Below are positions 1 through 6,220 of a stretch of 6,220 nt of DNA, in pieces. Numbering within the stretch: position 1 is the stretch's first letter; every line of letters starts with the position of its first letter. The translations under genes were made by a program, and so were the position numbers. This DNA comes from an uncultured Eubacteriaceae bacterium (lineage in GTDB: Bacteria > Bacillota > Clostridia > Oscillospirales > Acutalibacteraceae). A model generated the notes under the pieces. It saw only the letters and a list, made by a program, of their open reading frames with translations, was not told the origin of the DNA and did not search any database. The DNA lies in NCBI GenBank assembly GCA_937905915.1, contig CALCVR010000077.1, positions 1 to 6,220 on the forward strand, read 5' to 3'.

Positions 1-1163
1 ATGGTCATCAGCTCTTTGGCATCCTTGCCGCGGGCATAGGCGGCGAACAACTGGTTCATGACATTGGCATGGTCGGCCCGGGTCTTGCCCTCACCGATGC
101 CTTTGTCCTTTAAGCGGGATAGGGAGGGTAAGACGTCGATAGGGGGCATGACCCCTTTGCGGTACAGCTCACGGGACAAAATGATCTGACCTTCGGTGAT
201 ATAGCCTGTCAAGTCGGGGATGGGATGGGTCTTGTCATCCTCGGGCATACTGAGGATGGGAATGAGGGTGATGGACCCGTTTTTCCCTTTAAGCCGGCCG
301 GCACGCTCATAGAGGGAAGCAAGGTCGGTATACATATAGCCCGGATAGCCGCGGCGGCCGGGGACCTCCTTGCGGGCGGCCGATACTTCGCGCAGAGCGT
401 CGGCATAATTTGTGATGTCGGTGATGATGACCAGCACGTGCATGCCCTTGTCAAAGGCCAGGTACTCGGCCGCCGTCAAAGCCATGCGGGGGGTGGCGAT
501 GCGTTCAATGGCCGGGTCGTTGGCCAGATTGACAAACAGAACCGTCCGGTCGATAGCGCCGGTGCGTTTGAAGTCCTCGATGAAGAAGTTGGATTCCTCA
601 AAGGTGATGCCCACGGCGGCAAACACCACAGCGAACTGGTCGTCTGTCCCCCGCACCCTAGCCTGACGGGCAATCTGTGCCGCCAGATTGGCGTGGGGCA
701 GGCCTGACCCGGAAAAAATGGGCAGCTTCTGGCCGCGCACCAGGGTATTGAGCCCGTCGATGGCCGAGACGCCGGTTTGGATAAACTCCTGGGGGTAGTT
801 GCGTGCGGCCGGGTTCATAGGGACGCCGTTGACATCCCGCCTGGCTTCGGGGATGAGCTCCGGCCCGCCGTCGATGGGACGGCCCATACCGTCGAACACC
901 CGGGACAGCATATCCTCCGACACCCCTAGTTCGATGTTGCGCCCCAAAAAGCGCACCTTGCTGTCCTGCAAATTGATGCCGGAGGAGCTTTCAAACAACT
1001 GCACCAGCGCATTGCCGCCGTCGATCTCCAGCACGCGGCAACGGCGGATCTCTCCGGAACCCAGCTCGATCTCTCCCAGCTCATTGTAGGCGACGTCCTC
1101 CCCCCCTTTGACCAGCATAAGCGGCCCAGCCACTTCTTCTATGGTCCGGTATTCTCTGGGCAT
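1..1163 (-). CDS. ntpB: V-type ATP synthase/ATPase subunit B (non-catalytic nucleotide-binding subunit), 3' end cut by window edge
   Basis: Subunit B alternates with A in the A3B3 head of the cytoplasmic V1 domain. It completes the catalytic interfaces but does not hydrolyse ATP itself. I read an unbroken frame of 387 codons from the ATG at 1163 to the left edge; relatives are about 460 residues, so roughly 70 C-terminal residues are missing. Seen: a beta-barrel N-terminal domain (about 1-75), [12 protein letters not shown] at 91-102, a degenerate P-loop SGSGLPHA at 151-158 in place of a Walker [14 protein letters not shown] at 247-259, and [23 protein letters not shown] at 268-290. Arg350 in LPSLSRL aligns with the arginine finger (R350) of E. 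hirae NtpB. The start overlaps the A stop codon in TGATG, and GGAGG lies 7 nt upstream inside the end of A, so the two genes are probably translationally coupled, which suits their 1:1 stoichiometry. Identification is firm; only the end is unknown. Confidence 0.97.
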   Translation of the reverse strand, partial: MPREYRTIEEVAGPLMLVKGGEDVAYNELGEIELGSGEIRRCRVLEIDGGNALVQLFESSSGINLQDSKVRFLGRNIELGVSEDMLSRVFDGMGRPIDGGPELIPEARRDVNGVPMNPAARNYPQEFIQTGVSAIDGLNTLVRGQKLPIFSGSGLPHANLAAQIARQARVRGTDDQFAVVFAAVGITFEESNFFIEDFKRTGAIDRTVLFVNLANDPAIERIATPRMALTAAEYLAFDKGMHVLVIITDITNYADALREVSAARKEVPGRRGYPGYMYTDLASLYERAGRLKGKNGSITLIPILSMPEDDKTHPIPDLTGYITEGQIILSRELYRKGVMPPIDVLPSLSRLKDKGIGEGKTRADHANVMNQLFAAYARGKDAKELMT

Positions 1164-2935
1164 CAGGCATCCTCCTCTCTCTGGAATAGTTCCTTGATCT
1201 CATGATCGATCTGGGCGTCGGCCTCTTGGTAGGCCTGCTCCACCTGATCCTCTTGGGTGTATTTGAGTCGCCCGATCTTCTCCCGGGCGGGCATGTTGAC
1301 CAATCCATTGATATCGGCCCCGGCCCGCAGGGCCTCCAGAGCCTTGTCATACCAATTGAGCACCGCTTCCATCAGGCGATGCTGCTTTTTAAGCGACGCG
1401 TAGGTGTCGATTTCGTGGAAGGCATCCTGGTGCAGGTAGTCCTCGCGGATGGACCGGGAGGCTTCCAATTTCAGCCGGTCCTCCGGAGAGAGGGCGTCCA
1501 TTCCCACCAGCTTGACGATTTCCTCCAGCTCAGCCTCCTCCTGAAGCATGGACATGGCCTTGTTGCGGTTTTGCATCCAGGCATCGTTGACATTCTCATT
1601 GAACCAGGGTTCAAGAATGTCGGTATAGAGACTGTAGGAGTTGAGCCAGTTAATGGCGGGGAAATGGCGTTTGTAGGCCAAGGAGGCGTCCAAGCCCCAG
1701 AACACCTTGACGATTCGCAGGGTAGCCTGGGACACCGGTTCAGAAATATCGCCGCCGGGAGGGGATACCGCCCCAATAACCGACAAGGCTCCTTCCCGGT
1801 TATCCTCCCCTAAGGTGATGACCCGGCCGGCCCGCTCGTAGAACTGGGCCAGGCGGGATCCTAAGTAGGCTGGATATCCCTCTTCGCCCGGCATCTCCTC
1901 CAGACGGCCGGACATCTCGCGCAAGGCTTCGGCCCAGCGGGAGGTGGAATCGGCCATCAACGCCACCGAATACCCCATATCCCGGAAATACTCCGCAATG
2001 GTGATGCCGGTATAGATGGACGCCTCACGGGCGGCCACCGGCATATCGGATGTATTGGCGATCAGCACCGTGCGTTTCATCAGGGAATAGCCGGTACGGG
2101 GATCCTTTAGTTCAGGAAATTCGTTTAAAACGTCGGTCATCTCGTTGCCCCGCTCACCGCAGCCGATGTAGACCACAATGTCGGCGTCGGCCCATTTGGC
2201 CAGCTGATGCTGCACCACCGTTTTGCCGCTGCCGAAGGGACCAGGGATGGAGGCCACGCCGCCCCGGGCGATGGGGAACAAAGTGTCGATGCTGCGCTGG
2301 CCGGTAATGAGCGGCACGTCCGGAGACAGCTTCTTTTGGTAGGGACGCCCCTGCCGGACCGGCCACTTTTGCATCAGGGTGATCTCCACCCGCTGCCCGT
2401 TGGCCGTTGTGACGATTGCCACCGGCTGATCCACCGTATAGGATCCTGCTTGGATTTGATCCAAAGTGCCCACGATGCCGGGCGGTACCATAACCCGGTG
2501 TTCCACCACCTCGGTCTCCTGTACGACGCCTAGGACGTCTCCGCCTCGGACTTTGCTGCCGGCATGGATCACCGGCTCAAACTGCCATTTTTTCTCCCGG
2601 TCTAGGGACGGGACGCTGACGCCCCGTTCCAGATTGGTCCCCACCTTAGCCATAATGGCGTCCAGCGGGCGTTGGATGCCGTCGTAAATCGACCCGATCA
2701 GGCCCGGGCCCAGCTCTACCGACAGCGGCGCCCCCGTGGACGTCACCGGCGCGCCGGGTCCTAAGCCGGAGGTCTCCTCGTAGACCTGGATGGACGCGCG
2801 GTCGCCGCGCATTTCAATAATTTCACCGATCAACCCCTGGCCGCTGACATGCACCACGTCAAACATATTGGCGTCCCGCATATCTTTGGCGATGACCAGG
2901 GGGCCGGATACCTTTACAATGGTTCCTTTGCTCAT
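1163..2935 (-). CDS. ntpA: V-type ATP synthase/ATPase subunit A (catalytic)
   Basis: Subunit A is the catalytic ATP-binding subunit of the V1 head (ATP + H2O = ADP + Pi, coupled to ion transport). The 590-residue product is close to the 593 of E. hirae NtpA. Seen in order: an N-terminal beta-barrel (1-75), the inserted 'bulge' domain typical of A subunits and absent from F-type beta (about 110-200), Walker A GPFGSGKT at 232-239, the catalytic glutamate and neighbouring arginine in GCGERGNEM (E261, R262), a Walker B-like strand ending [18 protein letters not shown] (323-340), [23 protein letters not shown] at 349-371, and a helical C-terminal domain. K238, T239, E261 and R262 carry the same numbers as the E. 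hirae active-site residues, which supports the ATG at 2935 over a GTG 11 codons upstream. It follows F after an unusually long 161-nt gap and overlaps B by one base. Confidence 0.98.
   Translation of the reverse strand: MSKGTIVKVSGPLVIAKDMRDANMFDVVHVSGQGLIGEIIEMRGDRASIQVYEETSGLGPGAPVTSTGAPLSVELGPGLIGSIYDGIQRPLDAIMAKVGTNLERGVSVPSLDREKKWQFEPVIHAGSKVRGGDVLGVVQETEVVEHRVMVPPGIVGTLDQIQAGSYTVDQPVAIVTTANGQRVEITLMQKWPVRQGRPYQKKLSPDVPLITGQRSIDTLFPIARGGVASIPGPFGSGKTVVQHQLAKWADADIVVYIGCGERGNEMTDVLNEFPELKDPRTGYSLMKRTVLIANTSDMPVAAREASIYTGITIAEYFRDMGYSVALMADSTSRWAEALREMSGRLEEMPGEEGYPAYLGSRLAQFYERAGRVITLGEDNREGALSVIGAVSPPGGDISEPVSQATLRIVKVFWGLDASLAYKRHFPAINWLNSYSLYTDILEPWFNENVNDAWMQNRNKAMSMLQEEAELEEIVKLVGMDALSPEDRLKLEASRSIREDYLHQDAFHEIDTYASLKKQHRLMEAVLNWYDKALEALRAGADINGLVNMPAREKIGRLKYTQEDQVEQAYQEADAQIDHEIKELFQREEDA
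1171..1175 (-). promoter_or_regulatory. Ribosome binding site of subunit B
   Basis: GGAGG, reading AGAGAGGAGG on the minus strand, lies 7 nt before the B start and inside the last codons of A (encoding REEDA). It selects the ATG at 1163-1161. Another ATG at 1170-1168 directly abuts the GGAGG and is out of frame with B, so it is too close to be used. Confidence 0.85.
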
Positions 2936-2943
2936 ATGATAAG

Positions 2944-2948
2944 CCCCA
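2944..2948 (-). promoter_or_regulatory. Weak ribosome binding site of subunit A
   Basis: The only purine-rich match before the A start is TGGGG, 8 nt upstream of the ATG at 2935. This is clearly poorer than the AGGAGG-type sites before K, E, C and B, although A is needed in three copies per enzyme. A small GC-rich hairpin (2952-2967) ends just upstream of it and may affect access. Confidence 0.4.
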
Positions 2949-3025
2949 TTCTGCCGCCGCGCCGGCACAGAGTTTTCAAAGTCAGTCCCGGCCGCGCGGA
3001 CGCCGGGGCAGGATTTTAGTTGTAT

Positions 3026-3055
3026 CCAAACAAGCCTCCCTGCAACGGGGAAGGC
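3026..3055 (-). terminator. Possible weak intrinsic terminator or attenuator hairpin between F and A
   Basis: On the minus strand GCCT, a bulged T, and CCC pair with GGGAGGC across a 7-nt loop (CGTTGCA), giving a 7-bp stem with one bulge at 3034-3040/3048-3055. It is followed directly by TTGTTTGG, five T in eight bases. This looks like a leaky terminator. Full termination is unlikely, because A and B must be transcribed and no strong promoter is visible after it. It could equally be an RNA-processing or stabilising stem, or chance in GC-rich DNA. Confidence 0.3.
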
Positions 3056-3096
3056 CCTGCAATTTTTCTTAGGTATGTTCTAACCGATCCGCCTGA

Positions 3097-3408
3097 TCAC
3101 GACAAAATGTCCGATCCCACAGCCCGTTCTACCGACTGGTTGACCAATTCCATACCGATGCCCGAGGAGCCTCCCTGGCCTGGGATTGGGATAATAGCCG
3201 GCAGGTAATCGTCTTTATACCGGTCGACGGCCGCGCGGATCTGTCCAAACAGCTGCTCCGTGACATAGAGAATGGCATAACCGCTTGCCGCCAGTTTCCG
3301 CAGTATGGCCGACGCTTCCCCCGCCTCCGTAACGGGAAAGATATCCAGCCCCAGGGCGCTGTACCCGCAGATGGAATCGTAGTCGCCGATAACGCCAATT
3401 TTATCCAT
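3097..3408 (-). CDS. ntpG: V-type ATP synthase/ATPase subunit F (central shaft)
   Basis: Subunit F binds subunit D in the rotating central shaft of V1 and is thought to modulate ATPase activity. The 103-residue product has the usual family length (about 100). It opens with the hallmark KIGVIGDYDSICGYSALGLD (3-22), followed by the alternating strands and helices of a small Rossmann-like fold. AILYVTEQLF marks a central strand, and a glycine-rich PIPGQGGSSGIGMELV segment precedes the C-terminal helix ending AVGSDILS. The ATG at 3408 overlaps the TAA of C by 8 nt (ATGGATAA). The only SD-like bases, AAAGGG, lie about 12 nt upstream, so translation is probably coupled to C. The frame stays open upstream to an ATG at 3537, but that extension lies inside C and lacks family similarity. 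The E. hirae orthologue is called NtpG; other species use ntpF or atpF for this subunit. Confidence 0.95.
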   Translation of the reverse strand: MDKIGVIGDYDSICGYSALGLDIFPVTEAGEASAILRKLAASGYAILYVTEQLFGQIRAAVDRYKDDYLPAIIPIPGQGGSSGIGMELVNQSVERAVGSDILS

Positions 3409-4384
3409 ACAGTTCACGCACCCTTTCCCGGATGGCATCATGGGGAACATTTCCCTGCTTTCCCAGCAGGACGATGCGTACCGTCTTGATTTCGGCCTGC
3501 TTGGCCATGAGATAGGCGGCCAAAGGGCCTTCTCCAAAAGCCGTCAATTTGGTGGGCTTCATGCGGTTCAGCACCAAATCGTCGCACCATTTCTCAAAAG
3601 GGCTCAAAGAATCAGCCAACAGCTCCGCCCCCGGGGCATAAGCGGTGTGGGAAAGATACTCCCGCAGCGCCTGCTCCCCTTGGAGAGCCGCCTTGATCAA
3701 CTCCTCCCGGATAAATCCATTACACGGGGCAATGGCCTTTTCTAAAAATTCCAGCCCTTTGCCGGTTCTACAGGCCCGCACCGCCGTTTTGATGTTGGCG
3801 GCATCCACCATGGTATGGCCCAATTCTGCCATCCATTTGCTTTTGCTCTGGCCGGCGGCAGCCTGGATGGCATCCAGACAGGCCCGGTCCAGAATAACGT
3901 CGCACAGCTGGCCGTCTCCTGTATGACTGAGCGCCTCATAGGCTTGTTTCGCCGGCCGGCGCACTAGATCGGGAAGCTTGTCCCGCTCCCCTTCCCGGAT
4001 GCACCGGGCTAATTCCTCAGGATTCAGTACAGACGGCCGCAAAAACAAATTTTCTACCTCTGCATTGACATAAGCTCCCTTGATACAGGCCTTGAGATTG
4101 TGAAAATCATTGGGGTAAAGCAGCAGGTCAAAAACCTCTGGGTCGGGTGCTAAACTGCGGATGTACTCCCATGCCCCTTGCAGCTCGTCGGTCAAAATAA
4201 CTTCAAACTGATCCGGCGGAAGGCGGTCTACGCCCCTCCATCCCTTATCTCCCAGCAGGCGGACGGCATCCTCTAAGGTGGGAGCAGCCAGCATGGCGTC
4301 CACATCCGGCCGGGTCAGCAGGCTCATCTCCTTGACGCGGACGTTTGCTACGGCATAAACATAATTTGTATCTTTGATCGCCAA
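3401..4384 (-). CDS. ntpC: V-type ATP synthase/ATPase subunit C (AC39/d family rotor socket), TTG start
   Basis: Subunit C (homologous to eukaryotic d, AC39 family) is a funnel-shaped, all-helical protein that sits on the K ring and receives the D-F shaft. With the TTG start at 4384 it has 327 residues, normal for bacterial homologues. Diagnostic segments are KDTNYVYAVANVRVKE at the N-terminus, LLLYPNDFHNLKACIKG, DAANIKTAVRACR, and the C-terminal GEGPLAAYLMAKQAEIKTVR followed by IRERVRELYG. These motifs recur through the three-fold repeated helical domains. The start is chosen because AAGGAGG lies 9 nt before this TTG, and homologues begin at the KDTxYxYAVAxxR segment. A GTG at 4408 would place that ribosome binding site inside the gene. 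The stop overlaps F by 8 nt; the gap to E is 27 nt. Confidence 0.95.
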   Translation of the reverse strand: MAIKDTNYVYAVANVRVKEMSLLTRPDVDAMLAAPTLEDAVRLLGDKGWRGVDRLPPDQFEVILTDELQGAWEYIRSLAPDPEVFDLLLYPNDFHNLKACIKGAYVNAEVENLFLRPSVLNPEELARCIREGERDKLPDLVRRPAKQAYEALSHTGDGQLCDVILDRACLDAIQAAAGQSKSKWMAELGHTMVDAANIKTAVRACRTGKGLEFLEKAIAPCNGFIREELIKAALQGEQALREYLSHTAYAPGAELLADSLSPFEKWCDDLVLNRMKPTKLTAFGEGPLAAYLMAKQAEIKTVRIVLLGKQGNVPHDAIRERVRELYG

Positions 4385-4393
4385 AGCGCGTTC

Positions 4394-4400
4394 CCTCCTT
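4394..4400 (-). promoter_or_regulatory. Ribosome binding site deciding the TTG start of subunit C
   Basis: AAGGAGG on the minus strand is followed by a 9-nt spacer and TTG at 4384-4382. The spacer has the same length as that before subunit K. The alternative in-frame GTG at 4408 lies upstream of this site and has no comparable site of its own. Confidence 0.85.
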
Positions 4401-4411
4401 CCGGCCACCGC

Positions 4412-5002
4412 TTACACATGAAACAGAACCTGTGCCACACGGTCCTGCAATTCTTCTTGACGGTCCCGGAACAAAGCGTCCAAAGAACAGTTCTCTTCCA
4501 CGCCGCCATACCGTAAAATGACGCCTCCTCCGATAGGGGCTGCCTCCTCGCCGAGGGTTAGGCTGCCCCCTTCCATTTCGCTGTTTAGTTCCTTTAAAAA
4601 CCGCTTGGGCAAACGTTCCCTGTCTTCTTGGGACAGAAGCATCTCCCCTTCTCCCGACCGGGCATGGGACAGGATCAGCTTTTTTAACATGGCAAAATAC
4701 TGCCCTTCCGGCAGAGACAACAGGCTATGCCTTGCCTCGTTTAAAATCTGGTCAATGGCCTTTCCCTTGGCGGCCAGGATGCGCTCCCGTCCGTTTAGGT
4801 GGGCAGCCGACACTTTAGCGGCCCGGATGGAGTCGGCCTGCTTCTTGGCAAGCTCCCTTTTTTCCTCCACTTGGTTTTGCGCTTCCCGATCGGCCTCGGC
4901 CAAAAGTTCACCGGCTTGTTTTTTGGCATCGGCCAAAATGCCGCCGGCCTCGCCTTTGGCTTCTTCTAAAATCAATGCTACGATGGAATCCAGCCCATTC
5001 AT
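4412..5002 (-). CDS. ntpE: V-type ATP synthase/ATPase subunit E (peripheral stalk)
   Basis: Subunit E pairs with a G/H-type subunit to form the peripheral stalks that hold the A3B3 head against rotation. The 196-residue product is of family length. Residues about 10-85 are a long charged Ala/Glu/Lys-rich helix (e.g. EEAKGEAGGILADAKKQAGE) expected to form the right-handed coiled coil with its partner. The C-terminal globular part shows the signature IGGGVILRYGGVEENCSLDA (157-176) and a final helix ending RVAQVLFHV, which binds the top of V1. The ATG at 5002 is preceded by GGGAGG at 5 nt spacing and lies 31 nt after K. The frame is open further upstream to 5170, but that part runs antiparallel to no known domain: it is out-of-frame K coding sequence. 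No stalk partner (G/H) is in the window; in E. hirae it lies upstream of I. Confidence 0.96.
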   Translation of the reverse strand: MNGLDSIVALILEEAKGEAGGILADAKKQAGELLAEADREAQNQVEEKRELAKKQADSIRAAKVSAAHLNGRERILAAKGKAIDQILNEARHSLLSLPEGQYFAMLKKLILSHARSGEGEMLLSQEDRERLPKRFLKELNSEMEGGSLTLGEEAAPIGGGVILRYGGVEENCSLDALFRDRQEELQDRVAQVLFHV

Positions 5003-5007
5003 ACAAT

Positions 5008-5013
5008 CCTCCC
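5008..5013 (-). promoter_or_regulatory. Ribosome binding site of subunit E
   Basis: GGGAGG, within AAAGGGAGGATTGT on the minus strand, lies 5 nt before the ATG at 5002. It sits in the 31-nt K-E gap and rules out the longer in-frame start at 5170. Confidence 0.8.
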
Positions 5014-5033
5014 TTTCCGAGGCAACAGGCCGG

Positions 5034-5504
5034 TTATACGCCGTAACCCGGGATGTTGACCACAGCCAAGATGGAAATAATAAAGGAGAGCAGCGCGTAA
5101 AATTCCACCAAGGCCGCCGAAGTGATGGCCTTGCCCGATTCATTGGGCTTTTTGGCGATAATGCTGACACCCGAGGTCGCTACACGGGCCTGTGCCAGCG
5201 CCGAGAACAGGCCGCCGAAGGCAATGGGCAGAGCGGCGATAAAATAAAGAAGTCCCGTGAGGAAGGACATTTCAGCGTTGAGATTCAAAAGGATCATAAT
5301 GGATACCACGAATCCATACAGGCCCTGAGTGCCGGGCAGTACCTGCAAAATCAAAAGCTTTGTGAACTTGGAGGCGTCTTCCACCACCACGCCTGCCGAT
5401 GCTTCGGCCACCATGCCGACGCCCTTGGCCGATCCGATACCGGCTAAAATAACGGCGATGGCCGATCCGGCCAATGCGAAAAATAATCCTAACATGTCAA
5501 TCAT
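5034..5504 (-). CDS. ntpK: V-type ATP synthase/ATPase subunit K (duplicated c-type proteolipid, likely Na+-binding)
   Basis: Subunit K forms the membrane rotor ring that carries ions across the bilayer. The 156-residue product equals E. hirae NtpK in length and is a tandem duplication of the c hairpin, giving four membrane helices (about 4-30, 48-74, 80-110, 127-150). Only the second hairpin keeps the ion-carrying carboxylate: E134 in ALVEFYALL. The first hairpin has Q60 in LPGTQGLYGF at the equivalent site. L56, T59, Q60, Q105 (in SALAQARV) and E134 fall at a constant offset of five from the E. hirae Na+ ligands L61, T64, Q65, Q110 and E139, and Y63 matches Y68. By homology this points to Na+ coupling. 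The ATG at 5504 has AAGGAGG 9 nt upstream and overlaps the I stop codon by 8 nt (ATGATTGA). A second ATG three codons in is less well spaced. Confidence 0.97.
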   Translation of the reverse strand: MIDMLGLFFALAGSAIAVILAGIGSAKGVGMVAEASAGVVVEDASKFTKLLILQVLPGTQGLYGFVVSIMILLNLNAEMSFLTGLLYFIAALPIAFGGLFSALAQARVATSGVSIIAKKPNESGKAITSAALVEFYALLSFIISILAVVNIPGYGV

Positions 5505-6220
5505 TGTGTTGTTCCTCCTTCAAACGGATGTATTGTGTGTTGACGGCAAAGGGGGTAAACTGTTTGCCGCCGCCTTCATAAAACTGCTTGAAAAATTCTA
5601 CATAGTGCAGACGGTTACAATGGACGTAAGCGCCCAGCATATTGATGGCCAGATTCATGGCATGACCCGCCAGGAAAATAACCGTAAAGGCGATGGCGCC
5701 GACAATGCCTTTGCCCGGCAAAGTGCCTAACGTATTGATGGTGGTGGCGATGATGCCGGTGGTGAGCCCCAGCGCCATTAAGCGGGAATAGGACAAAATA
5801 TCCGAGAAAAAGCCGGTGATGTCGTAAAGCGACATGATGCCGCCGCCGATTTTTCCAAAGATGTTCTTCTTATCCCGTCCTTGGGTGCATAAAAGCCCTA
5901 GGAATCCCGCTATCGTCATACCGATTCCCACATTGCCCAGCGCCGTCTCAGGCAGGGCGACCATGCCGGCCGCCATAACCGACAGCCCCGCGATGGCCAG
6001 CATCCAGAATCCAGCGTCAAACACAGCGTCAAGCGGTTTCCCCTGGCGGCACAAATTGTAAAATTTGACGCCTAATCCCAACAAGATATGCACCACGCCA
6101 ACGGCGATACTAAAGACAAGTAACGTCATAGGGTCTTTGGACGGATCAAACCAGATGGGCCCAATGGCAAAACTGCTTCCCAGGAAATGTTCCGCAATGG
6201 CGCCTGCTGCGTTTCCAAAC
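5497..6220 (-). CDS. ntpI: V-type ATP synthase/ATPase subunit I (a-subunit homologue), C-terminal part only
   Basis: Subunit I is the membrane stator that provides the ion half-channels beside the K ring and anchors the peripheral stalks. The frame is open to the right edge: 240 residues are visible, beginning FGNAAGAIAEHF, of a protein usually about 600-680 long. The N-terminal cytoplasmic domain and first membrane helices lie outside. The visible part has about five hydrophobic segments. Two conserved arginines can be placed: R in DILSYSRLMAL (codon 5782-5784) and R in HCNRLHYVEFFKQFYEGGG (codon 5611-5613). They correspond to the yeast Vph1p arginines R735 and R799 that are needed for ion transfer. 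The C-terminal FYEGGGKQFTPF is typical of the family. The methionine at 6129 is internal, because homologous sequence continues upstream in frame. The stop overlaps K by 8 nt. Confidence 0.96.
   Translation of the reverse strand, partial: FGNAAGAIAEHFLGSSFAIGPIWFDPSKDPMTLLVFSIAVGVVHILLGLGVKFYNLCRQGKPLDAVFDAGFWMLAIAGLSVMAAGMVALPETALGNVGIGMTIAGFLGLLCTQGRDKKNIFGKIGGGIMSLYDITGFFSDILSYSRLMALGLTTGIIATTINTLGTLPGKGIVGAIAFTVIFLAGHAMNLAINMLGAYVHCNRLHYVEFFKQFYEGGGKQFTPFAVNTQYIRLKEEQHND
5514..5520 (-). promoter_or_regulatory. Ribosome binding site of subunit K
   Basis: AAGGAGG on the minus strand lies inside the last codons of I, 9 nt before the ATG at 5504. It is one of the strongest such sites in the window, fitting the need for many K copies per enzyme. 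Confidence 0.85.

Larger units (their letters stand above)
2936..3096 (-). other. 161-nt non-coding gap between F and A with three possible hairpins
   Basis: This is the only sizeable untranslated stretch in an otherwise overlapping or tightly spaced operon. No ORF longer than about 15 codons with a plausible start is seen on the minus strand. In the RNA sense it holds hairpin 1 (3034-3055), a GC-rich hairpin 2 with a 6-bp stem CCCGGC/GCCGGG and 9-nt loop (2987-3007), and hairpin 3 with a 5-bp stem TGCCG/CGGCA and 6-nt loop (2952-2967). I looked for a sigma-70-type promoter and found none convincing: TAAAAT at 3018-3013 has no -35 partner at proper spacing. Its function is not known from the sequence. 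Confidence 0.6.

Noticed and set aside
225..707. 160-codon plus-strand frame opposite B
   Set aside because: It is a shadow of subunit B, which reads without interruption on the other strand with all family motifs.
1202..1813. 203-codon open frame on the plus strand, antisense to A
   Set aside because: It lies wholly opposite the conserved C-terminal half of A and has no convincing ribosome binding site or recognisable domain.
2936..2968. GTG start 11 codons upstream for subunit A
   Set aside because: The extension ([11 protein letters not shown]) has no family similarity, and the ATG at 2935 gives residue numbers identical to E. hirae at the active site.
2990..3036. Tiny 15-codon frame (TTG start at 3028, behind GGGAGG) in the F-A gap as a possible leader peptide
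   Set aside because: Spacing from the GGAGG is acceptable, but the frame is very short, the site overlaps the hairpin stem, and nothing else supports translation.
3013..3045. Possible sigma-70 promoter (TTGCAG ... TAAAAT) before A
   Set aside because: The hexamers are 21 bp apart, too far for a functional promoter, and no better -35 element sits at 16-18 bp.
3038..3062. 8-bp direct repeat CCCTGCAA at 3038-3045 and 3055-3062
   Set aside because: Two short copies only, with no third copy or palindromic arrangement to suggest an operator; likely chance.
3409..3537. N-terminal extension of F starting at 3537
   Set aside because: It overlaps the 3' end of C in another frame and lacks similarity; F family members begin at the KIGVIGD segment.
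5003..5170. N-terminal extension of E starting at 5170
   Set aside because: It is K coding sequence read in another frame; the GGGAGG at 5008-5013 selects the ATG at 5002.
4518..5447. 309-codon open frame on the plus strand, antisense to E and K
   Set aside because: The two minus-strand genes beneath it are clear family members with ribosome binding sites. The plus-strand product is low-complexity and resembles no known protein, and long antisense frames are common in GC-rich DNA.

Overview
The window holds one thing: most of a bacterial V-type (V/A-type, rotary) ATPase operon, read entirely on the minus strand. From right to left, the direction of transcription, the genes are subunit I (C-terminal part only, cut by the right edge), K (proteolipid rotor ring), E (peripheral stalk), C (central-stalk/rotor socket), F (central shaft), A (catalytic) and B (nucleotide-binding, non-catalytic; cut by the left edge about 70 residues before its expected end). 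The order I-K-E-C-F-A-B matches the Enterococcus hirae ntp operon (I-K-E-C-G-A-B, where NtpG is the F subunit) and many clostridial operons. A G/H-type stalk subunit upstream of I and subunit D downstream of B are therefore expected just outside the window.

The organism is probably a Firmicute of moderately high GC content, most likely a clostridial lineage. The grounds are the gene order, strong AGGAGG-type ribosome binding sites, a TTG start codon, and protein sequences close to the E. hirae/clostridial V-ATPases. No marker in the window allows a finer placement.

Layout: I and K overlap by 8 nt, K-E are 31 nt apart, E-C 27 nt (with the TTG start preferred here), C and F overlap by 8 nt, and A and B share one base (TGATG). 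The exception is a 161-nt gap between F and A. It has no convincing ORF, contains three possible RNA hairpins, and leads into A, which has a weak ribosome binding site.

Together the genes encode a membrane rotary motor. A3B3 hydrolyses or makes ATP, F (with D) is the shaft, C links the shaft to the K ring, and E (with G/H) and I form the stator and ion path. Subunit K carries every residue position known to bind Na+ in E. hirae NtpK, so the enzyme is probably sodium-coupled. I found no mobile element, CRISPR array, tRNA/rRNA, or previously undescribed system. The points worth a second look are the Na+ site, the F-A leader and the C start codon.
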